From positions 19,945,105 to 20,009,104 of the forward strand of contig OZ020523.1 of assembly GCA_963971425.1 (NCBI GenBank): DNA of 64,000 nt, written 5' to 3'. The stretch is from Bryoerythrophyllum caledonicum (lineage: Eukaryota > Streptophyta > Bryopsida > Pottiales > Pottiaceae). Below the pieces are notes generated by a model that searched no databases, was not told where the DNA came from, and saw nothing but the letters and a program-made list of their open reading frames with translations. The number at the start of each line of letters is the position of its first letter. Position 1 is the first letter of the stretch. Below, piece by piece: positions 22,301 through 34,444 of this stretch. The position numbers and the translations under genes are program-made.

Positions 22301-22700
22301 TTCATTCATGTCAAAATCTCATTCTTTTCACGTATGTCTATAAAAAAACATCGTATGTCATGCTACGTGATGAGAAGATTTCGTTCTATCTACGATTAAA
22401 TATATGGTTAATTATAAATATCCTTTGTAACCAAGCTGCATGTCTTCTGAGTTTACATGCTTTGTATCTTAGGCATTGCTTTTTTTTAAACAACCGTAGT
22501 CAAAGAATTGGAATGTTTCAATTTAGAGTAGTTCGTACACAACGGATATCTCCATGGTATCTACTTTTTATCCCCTAGGTATTACATGGATATCATCAAG
22601 GTATTATAAGGGTATGAACTACGTATCACATGGATACTGCCTGCGCGGTCAAAAATTCAAGGAAAATAGAGCAATATGATTGGAGAAAAAATTGTTCTTC
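22300..22700. other. Unassigned AT-rich stretch
   Basis: Follows the broken gene. It contains short repeats of TATCACATGGATA/ACATGGATATCATCAAGG type (22560-22640). No gene seen. Confidence 0.3.
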
Positions 22701-22708
22701 ACCGGATT

Positions 22709-23004
22709 GGGTTTACACTACGGCCAAGACTTGACCGGTGGAGAACTTCAAGCATGGATGAAAAAATGACATGGCCGCCTATGTGGCAAATTTTTTTTGA
22801 AGAGTTCTTCTCCGGCGGGCTCGTTTCTTGTCCGGCCTCAAACCCCCGGACAAGAAACCAACCCACCGGAGAAGAGCAACTTCTTCATGCATTACTTTAT
22901 TCTTTTTTTGTCTTGTCCAACATCCACCGCTCGCCTCAAATAACCATGTCTTGGCCGAGTTTTCTTGACCGGCCGGTGGAGTTCTCCACCATAGTGTAAA
23001 ACCC
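22709..23004. mobile_element. Foldback MITE with GGGTTTACACTA ends
   Basis: The left end GGGTTTACACTACGG and right end (reverse complement GGGGTTTTACACTATGG) are inverted, followed on both sides by GGTGGAGAACT and CCGGTCAAG words. The centre (about 22797-22890) is a long nested hairpin: TTCTTCTCCGGCGGG/CCCACCGGAGAAGA outside, GTTTCTTGTCCGG/CCGGACAAGAAAC inside. About 296 bp, no protein, no clear target duplication. A lone copy of its right end occurs at 41996-42022. Confidence 0.65.
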
Positions 23005-23519
23005 CTCTAATAGTAATAGAAAGAGTCAAACAACCCTGAAACTTTTGCGGGAAACTTAAGAAATGAAACCCTAATCCTGTCCTAGTTCAGCTTTAGATTA
23101 GAATCTGGATCCGGTAAAGTCCAGGTGCATGCCTCTCTTCTTGTTATCCCCTAGACTTCTCGTATTGCACAAGCTTTGAATAGACAATATATTCCAAAAT
23201 CAAGATAAATTCTTCCATTAACAAGGGCTTAAGGGAAATTTTGAGGAAAGTGGGGCCAAAGGAACTTGAGTTAAGTTGGAGACTTGGCTTGTGTGTATAC
23301 CCCTTGTTATATTATACACAAGCCATAGAGCGGAGCAAGTCTCTATCCTAACGCTCTACTAGGACTCTTTATACTTCTAATCTTGGAAGTGGACTCCACT
23401 TGTCTCTCTTTATAAAGGAATACCTTCTACCAAGGAATCACTTTGTCCTTGAAACATTGTGCTTTATGGATTGAATATGTCCTTTGGAAGAGACCTTTGA
23501 ATGTGCCCTTTCATATAGA
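23005..23519. other. Intergenic stretch, no gene seen
   Basis: Contains a CACAAGCC/GGCTTGTG inverted pair and short imperfect repeats around AAGTCTC and CTTGGAAG. No coding support. Confidence 0.35.
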
Positions 23520-23637
23520 TATATATATTCACACTAGTGGATCCTTGTTGTCCTCAACATGTATGCATTTACATACGTTCACTAATTATCCTTGGCGAGT
23601 TGAGGACAACAAGGATCCACTAGTGTGAATATATATA
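23520..23637. repeat. Perfect 39-bp stem, 40-base loop foldback
   Basis: Arms 23520-23558 and 23599-23637 are exact reverse complements (outer TATATATATTCACACTAGTG; inner TTGTTGTCCTCAAC). The loop contains ATGTATGCATTTACATACG. A perfect stem suggests a young foldback or MITE core, or a young small-RNA hairpin. Confidence 0.85.
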
Positions 23638-24286
23638 GCATCTCCAGTGCTAAGCGCCAACCTGACCATGGCGGGCTGGGGGAAGTCCACGTGGAGGAAA
23701 CCCGCCATCAATAAACCGTGCAAAATGCTTCATTGCAATAGCACGCTCGCCCTGTTGCCCAACATGGACTACTCCTTTTCATTCGGAGCGTCTGACGCAT
23801 CAAAATTGTACATAATTTTTTGTCCTCTGCTCGTCTTCTTGTTGCTGACTCCATAATCCATGTGCTACATGCATCTCCACAATTTGCAGTCTCTGCACGT
23901 CAAAGAATGGTGTAGGACCGGTAAATAGAGAATCCCACTAAAACCCCTGGACAAGTACTGCACCAAGCCTCAAGCTCAGGAGGGCGACGGAGGATAAGGA
24001 CAAAATTGGCCTGTATTTTTAAGTTGGATGGGGGCCCCTCTCTATCAAAGGGTGTATGTCCTCAAGTATCTTGCGACTGTAGGCCCCAAATTTACCCAAA
24101 AAATTCCAAAAAAACCTCTAGAGCCCTGAAAGTGAGAAGGCCAGAAAAATGGACCCCAAGGCTGAGGCTTGGTGCACCGCTCGTCCGGGGAAAATAAAGG
24201 GATCCGCAAATAGATCGAAAATGGCGTCAGGATGTCAGCCCTCCAACAACGCGTCATACCGGGGCAGCGGGCCCCGGTGGAGATGC
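23638..24286. mobile_element. MITE-like element with GCATCTCCA ends
   Basis: GCATCTCCA at 23638 is inverted as TGGAGATGC at 24278-24286. GCATCTCCA-type ends are common on plant TIR elements. The 649-bp interior has G+C-rich blocks and no recognisable protein. It abuts the perfect foldback exactly. Confidence 0.45.
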
Positions 24287-24589
24287 TCCTAGCATATCAT
24301 GTTTTTAAACGCTAACTCATATGGGCGTAATCGAAAGAATTCTATAGTTTCCAATCGACAAGCAACGAGTTTCCATAGTTCATTCTCTCACTAATCGCGA
24401 ATTCCATCTCGACTCTCTAGTGAATTGCAACTTGATGATCTTACTAATTGTGCCCAACAGAGCTACATGCCGTGGGGGCATGTAAATTAGGGCTGCACAT
24501 GCCCAAAAGGATGACACAATCCACTACTGTAGTCTACGACATGATCATATGTCAACTGTCCACCGAAGAAACTGGAATGGCTGCGATGA

Positions 24590-24711
24590 TGTGTTAGTGC
24601 ATGCAGGGCAGAAGAGGAGGAGGAGGAGAAGGAGGACGAAGGAGAAGATGACGAAGTACATTGTGTTATGATAGTGTGTAGAGATGATATTAGGAGAGTT
24701 GCGATTATAGT
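24590..24711 (+). promoter_or_regulatory. Purine-rich 5' leader of the DUF21-CBS gene
   Basis: A GAGGAGGAGGAGAAGGAGG tract (24615-24650) lies 60-100 bp before the start codon, in the expected 5'UTR position. No clear TATA box was found upstream. The minus-strand frame over 24487-24897 is a shadow. Confidence 0.35.
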
Positions 24712-27700
24712 ATGGTGCAGGAGCTGTCGTGCTGCGGGAGCGTGTTCTGGGCGTACGTGGTGGTGTCTGTGGTGCTGGTGCTGTTCGCGGGCGTGATGTC
24801 GGGCCTCACGCTGGGCCTCATGTCGCTCGGCATCATGGACCTCGAGGTCCTCGTCAAGTCCGGCAGTCCCACCGACAAATCTCACGCAGGTAAACACGCA
24901 TACTACTGATGCAATAGATCAACTTTTCTCGAGCTGACCAACCTGCATTGCCCTAATTCCTACTGGACCATCACATTTAGTCTTCGACTACAAGGGATGA
25001 GCGAACTCTCAAGTAGAGATTGTCAACCTCAAAGTTCTGCAGCCCTAAACACCCCCCTCTCTTTTTATGTGTGCTTGTAGATCGTTGACCATAGCTCTGC
25101 AACCCTAAAACTCCTCTTTCCTTTAATGTGACCGGATGTGATTCAGTTCCGTGGCAGAAGACTTGCGTTTTAGTCTGGAGTTTTGGGGACTGATTTATCT
25201 ATCCTAAGACTGTACTTTACTTCTCAGAGATGGCGTTAATAGAGGATGATGTTCAGCCTTTTGCACGATTGAAACTATACGTTTGGGGGCATTACAGTGA
25301 TATAAAAAATGGCCTCATATGATCTTTGGAAGAATTTCCAGAGACTCTTTCAGTGTTGGATCTCGATTCGTTCTCTAATTCATGTTCGTTTGCTTATTTA
25401 CAGAGAAGATACTGCCTGTGGTGAGGAACCAGCACCTGCTGCTCTGTACTTTACTTGTCGGCAACGCAATGGCAATGGAGGTCAGCCTCTCTTTTTGATG
25501 CCCTTGTATGGGCAGGAGATGCACTTCTGGTCATGTGATTCTCCTCGGTGTGCTGATGCGTAGGCACTTCCTATCTTTCTAGACTCCCTGGTGTCAGCTT
25601 GGGGCGCAATTCTCATCTCCGTGACCTTGATCTTGATGTTCGGAGAGGTGAGCCGATAGGTAACCTTTCCTGATTCATGTAATTTTGCCTCTCTCTATGT
25701 ATGTGTATGTGGTTAGCATAGTTGTGTGTACTGCAAAGTTGGTGGTGATTAACAGTCTCTTGATATTCAAGGGAACAGCGTTGATGGGCCGGTGCCACAG
25801 ATCATTCCGCAGGCGGTGTGCTCGCAACATGGGCTGGCCGTGGGAGCCGCCATGGCGCCTGCAGTGCGAGTGCTTGTAATCGTCTTCCTCCCAGTTACCT
25901 ATCCCATTAGCAAGGCATGCCACCCAATTCTGCTTTTCATAACCTCCTAGAATAGTACTTGTCAAGAGCAAAACGTTGTATTAAAGACGAAAAGCTGTAG
26001 CGAGCTTGAATCACAGAGGAAAAGCTGTAACCATTTGGTTGTAACTATGTGATCAGAGAGTTGAATCAGTTTGCCTCTTTGTCAGTTGTCATATATAAAC
26101 TCTTCCGTCATATAATGTTTTTCACGTTGTATTGGTGCAGTTGTTGGATATAATTCTGGGACCTGGGGAAACAGCTCTGTTTCGGCGTGCTGAACTTAAA
26201 ACCCTGGTTGCATTCCATGGGAACGAGGTAATAAGCAGAAGTTGTGAAGAAACATTTTGATATTTTGATGTTTTGGCCGTCAATTGAAGCTTGGAGTCTG
26301 GAATGGAGTAGCAAACCGCTCATTTTCTGACAGGCGGGTAAAGGTGGAGAGTTGACACACGACGAGACAACTATAATTGCTGGAGCTCTTGAAATGACGG
26401 AGAAGACTGCAGTCCAAGCAATGACGCCCATCAGCTCGGTATTCACTTTGGATGTGAATGCGAAGCTTGATCTGTGAGTCCCTGTATCATTTATCTCTGC
26501 AACAGGAAGCCGGACGTTGTAGTTTGACCAAGAACTTACAGTTTGCGTTGGGTTCTTTAGCATTTTTGTCAACTAAATTATCATGTGCAGATCTCTTGCC
26601 AACTGACGGCTTATGTCTGTCTTGTTTCAGTGCAACCATGAATCTCATTATGGCGAAAGGGCACAGTCGAATACCCGTGTATTCTGAAAAACCCAACCAT
26701 ATCATTGGCCTTGTTCTGGTAAAGTCTTGCCCTCTAAAATTGAATCATCTTTTCTTCACGCAGGGCAGAATTCGCCTTTCATATAGCCTACTGCTGCATT
26801 ATTGTAATTTGGACATGTAGAGTCATATTTTCCTCATACTTTACAGCACGTGATTTGTACCGAATGGCATGATATCAAAAGCGTAATGAGGCTGACAGCA
26901 AAGTCCTCATGTCCATTCTCAGGTGAAGAATTTGCTGGCTATCAGACCCCAAGATGATACAGCAGTCAAAAACTGCACAATTCGAAAAATTCCAAGGTAA
27001 ATTCGTGCCAGAAGTTTTTTTTTTTAAATAAAAAAATTCCAGGTAGTTTCTTGAGGAGAGCATCTTTTTTCTGCATTTCTCATCTTCATGGTGTGTACAC
27101 TGTAGCTTCAGTTTCCATCGTCTCTTAGACATGTTTGATAGAAAAAAAGTAGCTGGTATTTTTCATGGCATGAGAATATGCTTTTGTTGAGCAGGGTTGG
27201 TGAAGAAATGCCCTTGTATGACATTTTAAACGAATTCCAGAAGGGTCACAGCCACATGGCGGCTGTGGTGAAGTACAACAGGGAGAAGTCGACGCACTTG
27301 AAATCCGACCGTGAAAAGGAGCGCAAGAGCATGAAAAAACAGGTCGCTCACAAGGACCCGAAGCACTCCAGAAGTAAGAAGCTAAGCATCTTTGCGTCAC
27401 AAATACTCTCTTGCACTACCAAAGACCCGCTCTTGCGCCAGGTCTTCCGTCGTAGGATTGTTTATTGGTAAGAAAATGAAAATTCTTCTTAGGACCTCAT
27501 GGTAGTATAATTCTTTCCAAGTCACCCAAAGTTTCTTACCCCTCTTTTAACTACTCTTTCCTCATGCTAAATAGTCATTGAATCAATAGGAGTGCTTGGT
27601 GGTCTCATCCTTCCATTCAGTCAATGGAAGAGCTTGAAGGTGGTCTCTAAACTGAAGTCAAACTAGTCATAACCCTCTTTGAGAGTGAAGAAAGAGATCA

Positions 27701-28949
27701 ACCATGAACATCAGCCTCCTTTCTCTTCTTTGTAGATTAATTAAGAACTATTCAATAACTTAAGAAGAAAGCCTATCTTATTGAGACTCTAGGTGACTTT
27801 ACTACTTGGAAAATACATTCAGTTGCTATTTTTCAGTTGTAGTTTTTTCCTTTCTAACACATTGTGTGCATGACTGACCAGAATACAAGTACTTGGCGCT
27901 GGACTCGTTGCCTGGGAAGGCCGGCACCAGTTCCGGGGACCAGTCTAGAGATGAAAAGGACTCTACATTTGTGACAGTAATGCACGGCGGTGATCATAGC
28001 CGGGGGCAGCACCAACGGAGCAGGAAGTGGGAGCGCGGGTGGGAGCGCTCACCTGACTATGTGTTGGACATGGAAAAAACTGCGGCCATTCCAAGCTTCT
28101 CCAGTGATGAAGAGGTTTCTGGGGTGATTACCATGGAAGATGTCATTGAGGAGCTTCTGCAGGTTTGAATCTACACATTAAGCTCACCCTCTTTTTAAGT
28201 TCTCAATTAATCCACAAAGGAAAGAAAAGGAGGCTGGTGTTCATGGTTGATCTCTTTCTTCACTCTCAAAAGAGGGTTATGTCTACTTTGACTTGAGTTT
28301 ATAGACCACCTTCAAGCTCTTCCATCGCTGAATTGGAGGATGAGACCATCAAGCTGTTCCACTATTCTAATAACTATTTAGGGTGAAGAAAGAGTGGTGT
28401 AAAGAAGGGGTATCTTATTGAAACTTTGGGTGATTTTAGAAAGGAGCCTGTTATTGGTTAGTTATTGGTTTTGACATGGGTTATGGTCATGAAGTTTGAT
28501 TTCTAAATGAAAGACCACCAAGCTCTTTTATTGATCTAATGACTAGTTAGAGTGAGGAAAGAGTAGTCAAAAGAGAAAGCTTCTTACTGAGACTTTGGGT
28601 GACTTTTGAAAGAACTCTGTTGTTGAAGAGTTTTCATCGCTTGCTTATCTATCTTGATTCCTTGGATTTGTCCAGTTCTAAGCTTGTCTTGGTTTGCTGT
28701 GTGGCAGGAGGAAATTCTGGACGAGACTGACGAATATATTGATGTTCACTCGAGGTAAAGTTACTGTTTTGTATTTTGTCTGGTTTATCCTGCTGAACCC
28801 CATGTATCCGTATGGTGAGCTTTTTTACATCATGAGCTCCATGTAGGTCCATGTGGGAATATGAACTGGTTCACAGTTAGAGCATTGTTTCATGGTTCTG
28901 TTGCAGATGGGCATGGCCAAGGGACTATTTTAAAGAAACCTTGTCATAA
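24712..28949 (+). CDS. DUF21/CNNM-CBS membrane protein, 12 exons, about 463 aa
   Basis: Plant CNNM/CorC-related family; members are implicated in magnesium (and other divalent cation) transport or homeostasis at endomembranes or plastids. Exons: 24712-24889, 25404-25480, 25564-25647, 25801-25914, 26141-26227, 26334-26473, 26631-26718, 26923-26996, 27195-27373, 27882-28162, 28708-28754, 28907-28949. All phases join. Residues 10-155 are the DUF21 membrane domain: helix 12-36 with [51 protein letters not shown], and PQAVCS then YPISKLLD. Next comes the linker [21 protein letters not shown] 1 includes [23 protein letters not shown] 2 starts GHSHMAAVV, carries a long basic insertion (about 305-415) and ends [20 protein letters not shown]. 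Length fits plant homologues. Intron 4 has a GC donor (AAG|GCATGC). The ATG is the first in frame before helix 1. Confidence 0.95.
27515..27750. repeat. Inverted-repeat arm in intron 9 of the DUF21-CBS gene
   Basis: The arm pairs with 28200-28440 in intron 10. Shared words include GGTCTCATCC, TGGAAGAGCTTGAAGGTGGT, AGAGTGAAGAAAGAGATCAA and CAGCCTCCTTT. Together they flank exon 10 (27882-28162). Confidence 0.85.
28200..28620. repeat. Inverted-repeat arm in intron 10, plus a second diverged copy
   Basis: 28200-28440 is the reverse complement of 27515-27750 at roughly 85% identity. 28490-28620 is a further, more diverged copy in the same orientation (AGACCACCAAGCTCTTTTAT, GAGACTTTGGGTGACTTTTG). 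A related fragment lies at 30243-30300. Confidence 0.8.
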
Positions 28950-30309
28950 AAACTGAAGGTTGTGCAGGGCCGGTGTATTTGGCGCCTGCTTTCAACTTAA
29001 TTAGTCCCGGCAGCAGCGGCTTAATTAAACTGAGAATGTAGTTCTTTTTTTCCGTGTGACCTTTTCTACCATACAATTGTGATGGTCACAACTGACGTCA
29101 TGTTGATATGGCCTTGTACAGGATTAAGGTGAACCTGTTGCCACCGGAAGGAAAAGATGTACACTCATCCCTTTCATAAGTTATACCTCCGATAAGTTAT
29201 AATGCTGCTAATTTATAACCTCAGCTAACCTATAACCATAACCACTGCTGAAGTGTAACCTTGCTAACAACCATAACCACTGCTGAATTGTAACCTTGCT
29301 AACAGCCTAGGTAGCACGGACTGTGCATATTGAATCTTCCAAGCGAGTGAACGATAATTAAAATGACAGCAATCACAACATCATCCAAATAGTAATTCTG
29401 TTTTGACAGCAAAAAGAAATAAAATAAAATAAACCAAAGGAAAATGTGACTGGTGAATTACCAGGGACAACACTGAATGTGGAATGAGAGAACCAAACAT
29501 GTGCTGAATCAACATATTGAAATACACTTGGTGCCCACCATAAATCAGTTTATTTTGTATAAAATTTTGTAGGTTCTGAACCACCACCCATGATGATGCG
29601 ATTTATATTACCAAAATTATATTATATTGTCGGGGCCATTCGAATTTTATTTTCTATTCTAAACTTTAAAGGTGTTAAGATTTTCCAAGAAATCACAACA
29701 GCAAACAGAAAGAAACTTGCTTCATAACACATGTCAAGCCAAAGTCTCCAATGCAGTGGTACAATTGGGTTGAAGTTACCAATCCCTCAATTGAACTCAT
29801 TTTTAAGTTTATACCACCTCCATTTATTGGCACCATATTTAGCTATAACTTATGGGAGGGATGAGTGTACCATCTCCACCAAAACTACCTCTTTCCAAGT
29901 CCACCATTTTATATAAGTTGTTTTGAGGAATACCTGATGTCTATGAAGACCACTTGAAAGTGTAGATCTTAACTTGAGAAGTAGAGAATTTGATACACTA
30001 AATTAAAATATTAAAGCATAATTTGGCCATTTAGTTCTTCTCCTATCAAGCAAACAACTCGTTTCTTGTTCTACCACACTCTCAATGAGTGACAAATTCT
30101 GGTAATCTTTCTTCGATTGTCATTTTTGTTGAAGAATGGCTTGCATGGTTTTAAATGTAATGGTCACTTTCAAAAGGCACCAAATTTTTCAAAAAGTACC
30201 CCTTCTCATTAGACTTTTGATTTATTGTACTGTTATATGTTTACTAGTAGATCAATGGAAGAATTTGGTGGTCTTTAAACTCAAATTAGAAGTAGTTTTA
30301 ATGGCTTCT
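28950..30309. other. 3' flank of the DUF21-CBS gene and AT-rich intergenic DNA
   Basis: 29230-29305 holds two copies of a 38-bp AACCATAACCACTGCTGAA-type unit. 30243-30300 resembles the intron 9/10 repeat. I see no gene. Confidence 0.4.
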
Positions 30310-31020
30310 AACATGGAATTCGCTAAATATGCACTTGGTCAATTTTACTTCACTCCTTCGCTGCATATAGTTCACTCATCCAAATCAATGCAACCATGAA
30401 TTTTTTTGGGTGTGCGGAGATATAGGAGATTGGTAACCACATACATAAAAGCTATTGTTTAATTTAAGGTAAGACACAACATCACTTTTTTCAATTGTTC
30501 TCCATACATTTTGCAACTTATGCAACCACTTTCATGTCATTTTTATATAATATCATTGCATACTAAAAATATTACAACTTTGATCTACTCTTCCTAAAAC
30601 TAAAATAAATCCACAATCAGGAACTAAACATCACTAGATTCTGTCTTATATAAGATACGTAGATTTCTATTTCCTTATATATATATATATATCTAATAAT
30701 ATGCATAAATTCTCGTCTACATACCATTTTCTATATCCTTCTAAATACTATTTTCTACTCTATTTTTCTATGTCTCACCCTCCAATATCACACATGGCAA
30801 TATTTCTGCCATTATAATGCCACAACACACATGCTCCTTGGTCTCCCCAAATAGCATCATCCGATGCTCCGCATCCACATCAGACGATAATTACGCTTAG
30901 AACCGTTAAGTTGATGGAGCCCTTCCAGCACAAACAACACACTCAGCGCACAAGAAGGAATGGCCTTCTCCCAAAGTCCTACCTTGCACACAACTTGGAA
31001 AATTTGTTGAGGGACTACCC

Positions 31021-31951
31021 TTGACCCCTAAATTACCAAGATTAACCTTGAAGGACCGGGCAGGTTCCTCTTGTGTCAATCTTTAGCATTCTTTTTCAAA
31101 AAATTATCGTAGATGGACATTACTAAAAGCTTTGTGTGAGTCCAAGTTTTTCCCCAATCCGACATTTAATGAAAAAGTCATACGGTTTTGAAGTTCATAT
31201 GGTGAGAGCGGGCCCGTCGGGCAACTCCAAAAACTTTTGCTAAGACACTCTATTGAAGGTGATATTTTCAACAACGACAAGTAATATTATTTCCTTTCAT
31301 GTTGTCAAGAAAAATCTCTTGTCTTTAGTGAGAAATAGCATATGAATCCAAGTCATACATTTTCACACATTGTCGCACATTGTCGGGCTAAGTACCAAAA
31401 AATCTTCTTCCTTTCCACATAAAACTTAGTGATCTTCATGTTTTTACTTTTTTATTTTCCCCACGGCATTGTGTGGTGTAAACCTTTCCATTGACCATTC
31501 GGATTCTCATTCTAGAACATATTAGGTTCACAAAAAAATAAAACGTGAATTGATAGTTCTTGAACCTCCACTCCTTGCACAATTTTTTTGAAAATGCTAC
31601 AACTCTCTCCAACCTCTAAAATTTTGTGAACAAGGAGTTGATTGCATGTTCAACATGATTGTAATAGATTAACATATTGTGTAGTGCAAAAAATTCACAA
31701 CAAGTGATGTCAAAGTCAGCTGATCCTCTCAAAGCATTAAAGAAAATGACATCTTCCTACATTTCAAACGCTATAATCTTCCGATCCGTACGGTCAAAAA
31801 ATGTGAAATTTTGCAGCCATGTTAATGACTCAGTCGTGTTCAAGATCCTACGGTCAAAACTTGAAAAAAAAAACCCGGAGTTTCTCCTTTACACCCTACA
31901 ACAGAATCTACATTTTTAAGGCGGGTTTTGTCAAGAAACTCTAGGTGTTAA
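31021..31951 (+). mobile_element. TTAA-MITE copy C (in left palindrome arm)
   Basis: Left end TTGACCCCTAAATTACC (31021, TTAA decayed to TTGA), then CCGGGCAGGTTCCTCTTGTG. Right end CTCTAGGTGTTAA (31951). The body follows the family skeleton including CCGTACGGTCAAA. About 931 bp, non-coding. Confidence 0.7.
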
Positions 31952-31972
31952 GAAAAATCAATGCAACAAAGG

Positions 31973-32096
31973 GAGGGGTCGAGGCCCTCGACCTCTCTTG
32001 CCATGCAACAAAGAGGAGGGGTCGAGGCCTCGACCCCTCATGCCATACAACACAAGGCCATACAACACAAGGGAGGGGTCGAGGCCTCGACCCCTC
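31973..32096. repeat. Three GAGGGGTCGAGGCCTCGACC palindromes in tandem
   Basis: Perfect 24-bp palindromes occupy 32016-32039 and 32073-32096; a decayed one starts at 31973. They are separated by GCCATACAACACAAGG-type spacers. They are strongly G+C-rich in an AT-rich arm and begin about 20 bp after MITE C. Confidence 0.85.
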
Positions 32097-33689
32097 TTCC
32101 TCTACGCAAAGGAATTACGCAACAACTTTGAAAGCTCACATACCTTGCACATGTCTTGATAGAAAAAACCCAAAGATCGCGGGACGCCAATCAACCACCG
32201 CATCGTTTCGTCCACCGCTTCAAAAAAAAAACAAAACGACCTTCAAGTCTATGCGGAAATCCTATGAAGCAAAACACTCTTCTACCAAATGAATCCTCGA
32301 GGTTAGCTTGGATCCTTATATACTTCCAAATTGAATCTATATTTAGCAATATTTTTCAACAAACACTTAAAAAAATCCTATAATCCATCATTTGAACATT
32401 GTACTTGTTTGAGTCACTATTAGAAGGTCAAAAATAGATAATGAAATTAGAATCAAGATATTTCATCACGACAACATGTGGGGCCCACACGAAGTTCATA
32501 TTAACTACTTTTTCCCATAACTTCGTATCATCATAACTTATACCCGAATGGAATATTGGATGACTTTGGAGCAAAGGTGAAGTATGGTACGGTGGGTCCC
32601 ACCACATGGATGCTTTGTGGATCGAAATTCCAACAATGCAAATATGATCATTGGTGTGAAGATCTACCGGATATAAATAGTATATGGGGCCCACGTGGGA
32701 CCCACCGTACACTTTTTTTACAATATCTTGAGTTATTTTTCTTATTGAATATATGAGTCCATGCTTGTAGTTACGATTTGGTGGATCCCACCTTGGCCTC
32801 TGTATCCATATGACTCAAGATGTCATTATCTAATCTTTTTTTTATTTCCTTAAGATGACAGTTTTCATTTTCAAGTCTGATCCTATCTCATACCTCTTTT
32901 TTATCTGGAAATTCTTCTTTTCAATCTTTTGTTACAGTATAGTTGTTAAGTATCTGTTTGTCTTGAAAATATTCCATGTTTTAATGACAATTAGTTTATA
33001 TATAAGAAATGGCTGAAAAAAGTGAATTTCAAGTTGAACTGACGTCAAAATGGCATCACCATAACATGTGACAAAACACATATTCTAATGATGTAACATT
33101 CACGTTGCAATGGCATAAAATTTCATCGAAATGACATAAATCGACATGAGTTAGATTGACATTAACATAAAACAAATATGACATGACATAGATAGTAGTG
33201 AAAATGACATGAAAATTATATTAGAATTACATCAACATAACATGCTCCAAATAATAACAAAGTATCAAGATAGCATCAAATCAATGTTGACTAGACATTT
33301 TGTCCACCTAATATCATAATAATAAGTGCACAAATAACATTAACTTATTGCTAGTTAAATGTATGAATAATGCATGCGTTATGAGATTGTTGGTCTTTTT
33401 GATATCAAGTCGATAACAAAATGATTGAATTTAATTTTACTAATGTGAGAGCACATAGAAAATTTGATTTTCTTTGGGGCAAACTTCATGGTCCTCCATC
33501 CCTAAATGAAAAAAGTCTTAAGGTGGGTTTCTGCAAATCTCGGGCACGTTCCCATAGTTGCAGCTTATATAAAAGATTCTTGAATTTTTTTACAAAGATG
33601 CAAGAAGACAAGAGGTGCATGGGAATCTAATTTTTATTCTCATTGGAGCTATGAAAAAAAAGTCGTGCCATCTCAAATTAAAACTTCCC

Positions 33690-34444
33690 AAGTGCGGGCA
33701 AGTCGGGCAACTCCAAAAACTTTCACTAGGACATTGTGTTCAATGTGAGGTTTTCAATACTAGAAAGTGATATAATTTCCTTTCATACTGTCAAAAAAAT
33801 TCTTGTCTGTGGTGAAAAATAGCATATCAACCCAAGTCAAACATTTTCACACATCGTCACATTTTGTTGGGCAAGGGACCAAAGAAACTTCTTCTTGTCC
33901 ACATTAAACTTAGAGATCTTCATTTTTCAACTTCTCATTTTTTCCAAAACAACTTATGGTGGCTACCTTCTTATTAACCATTTGGATTATCATTCTAACA
34001 CATATTAGATTCACAAGAAAATAAAACGTGAATTGGCACTTTTTGAACCTCCTCTCCTTGTACAATTTTTACAAAATATGCTACATCCTTTTTCTATCTC
34101 TAAAAATTGGTGTACAAGGAACTAATATCATGATTAACATGATGGTAATGAATTTAGGCCATGAGTAGTGCAAAAACATGACACCAAGTGAAGTCAAAGT
34201 TTGCCAATCCACTCAATGCAAGGATGAAAATAGACCACTTTCTCAACTTCAAACACTATAATCTTTCAATTAGTACGGTCAAAGTTGATGGAATCTTGTG
34301 AGTATGTTACTCAATGGGTCTTAATTGAGAACCTACAGTTTTGAACTAGAGATAAACGTTTTTCTTTCCTTAGTTACTCATTGCAATAGAGTCAACAGTT
34401 TTGAAGTGCTTTTGGTGTGAAATTTGCAAGGGTTTGGGGGGTTT
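33690..34444 (+). mobile_element. TTAA-MITE copy D, 5'-truncated, at the palindrome inner border
   Basis: Starts inside the family at GCGGGCAAGTCGGGCAACTC and runs to a decayed right end GGTTTGGGGGGTTTA. The palindrome arm stops at 34433, within this terminus. Confidence 0.65.

Larger units (their letters stand above)
30310..34433. repeat. Left arm of a large palindrome (4124 bp)
   Basis: Every position x in this arm pairs with 71355-x in 36922-41045, with no net insertion or deletion. The one difference I noted is 32684 (A) against 38671 (C, which would call for G). The outer border is sharp (30309/41046 differ) and so is the inner one (34434/36921). The arm contains TTAA-MITE C, a truncated MITE D, three GC-rich short palindromes and a TA microsatellite (30676-30692). 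The 60-115-codon frames it contains appear twice because of the duplication and show no domain. Confidence 0.95.

Noticed and set aside
24487-24897. 136-codon minus-strand ORF
   Set aside because: Shadow opposite exon 1 and the purine-rich leader of the DUF21-CBS gene; low-complexity His/Ser composition.
31945-32292. 115-codon ORF duplicated in the palindrome (also 39063-39410)
   Set aside because: It runs across the tandem 24-bp palindromes and A-runs, has no domain, and appears twice only because the arms are copies.
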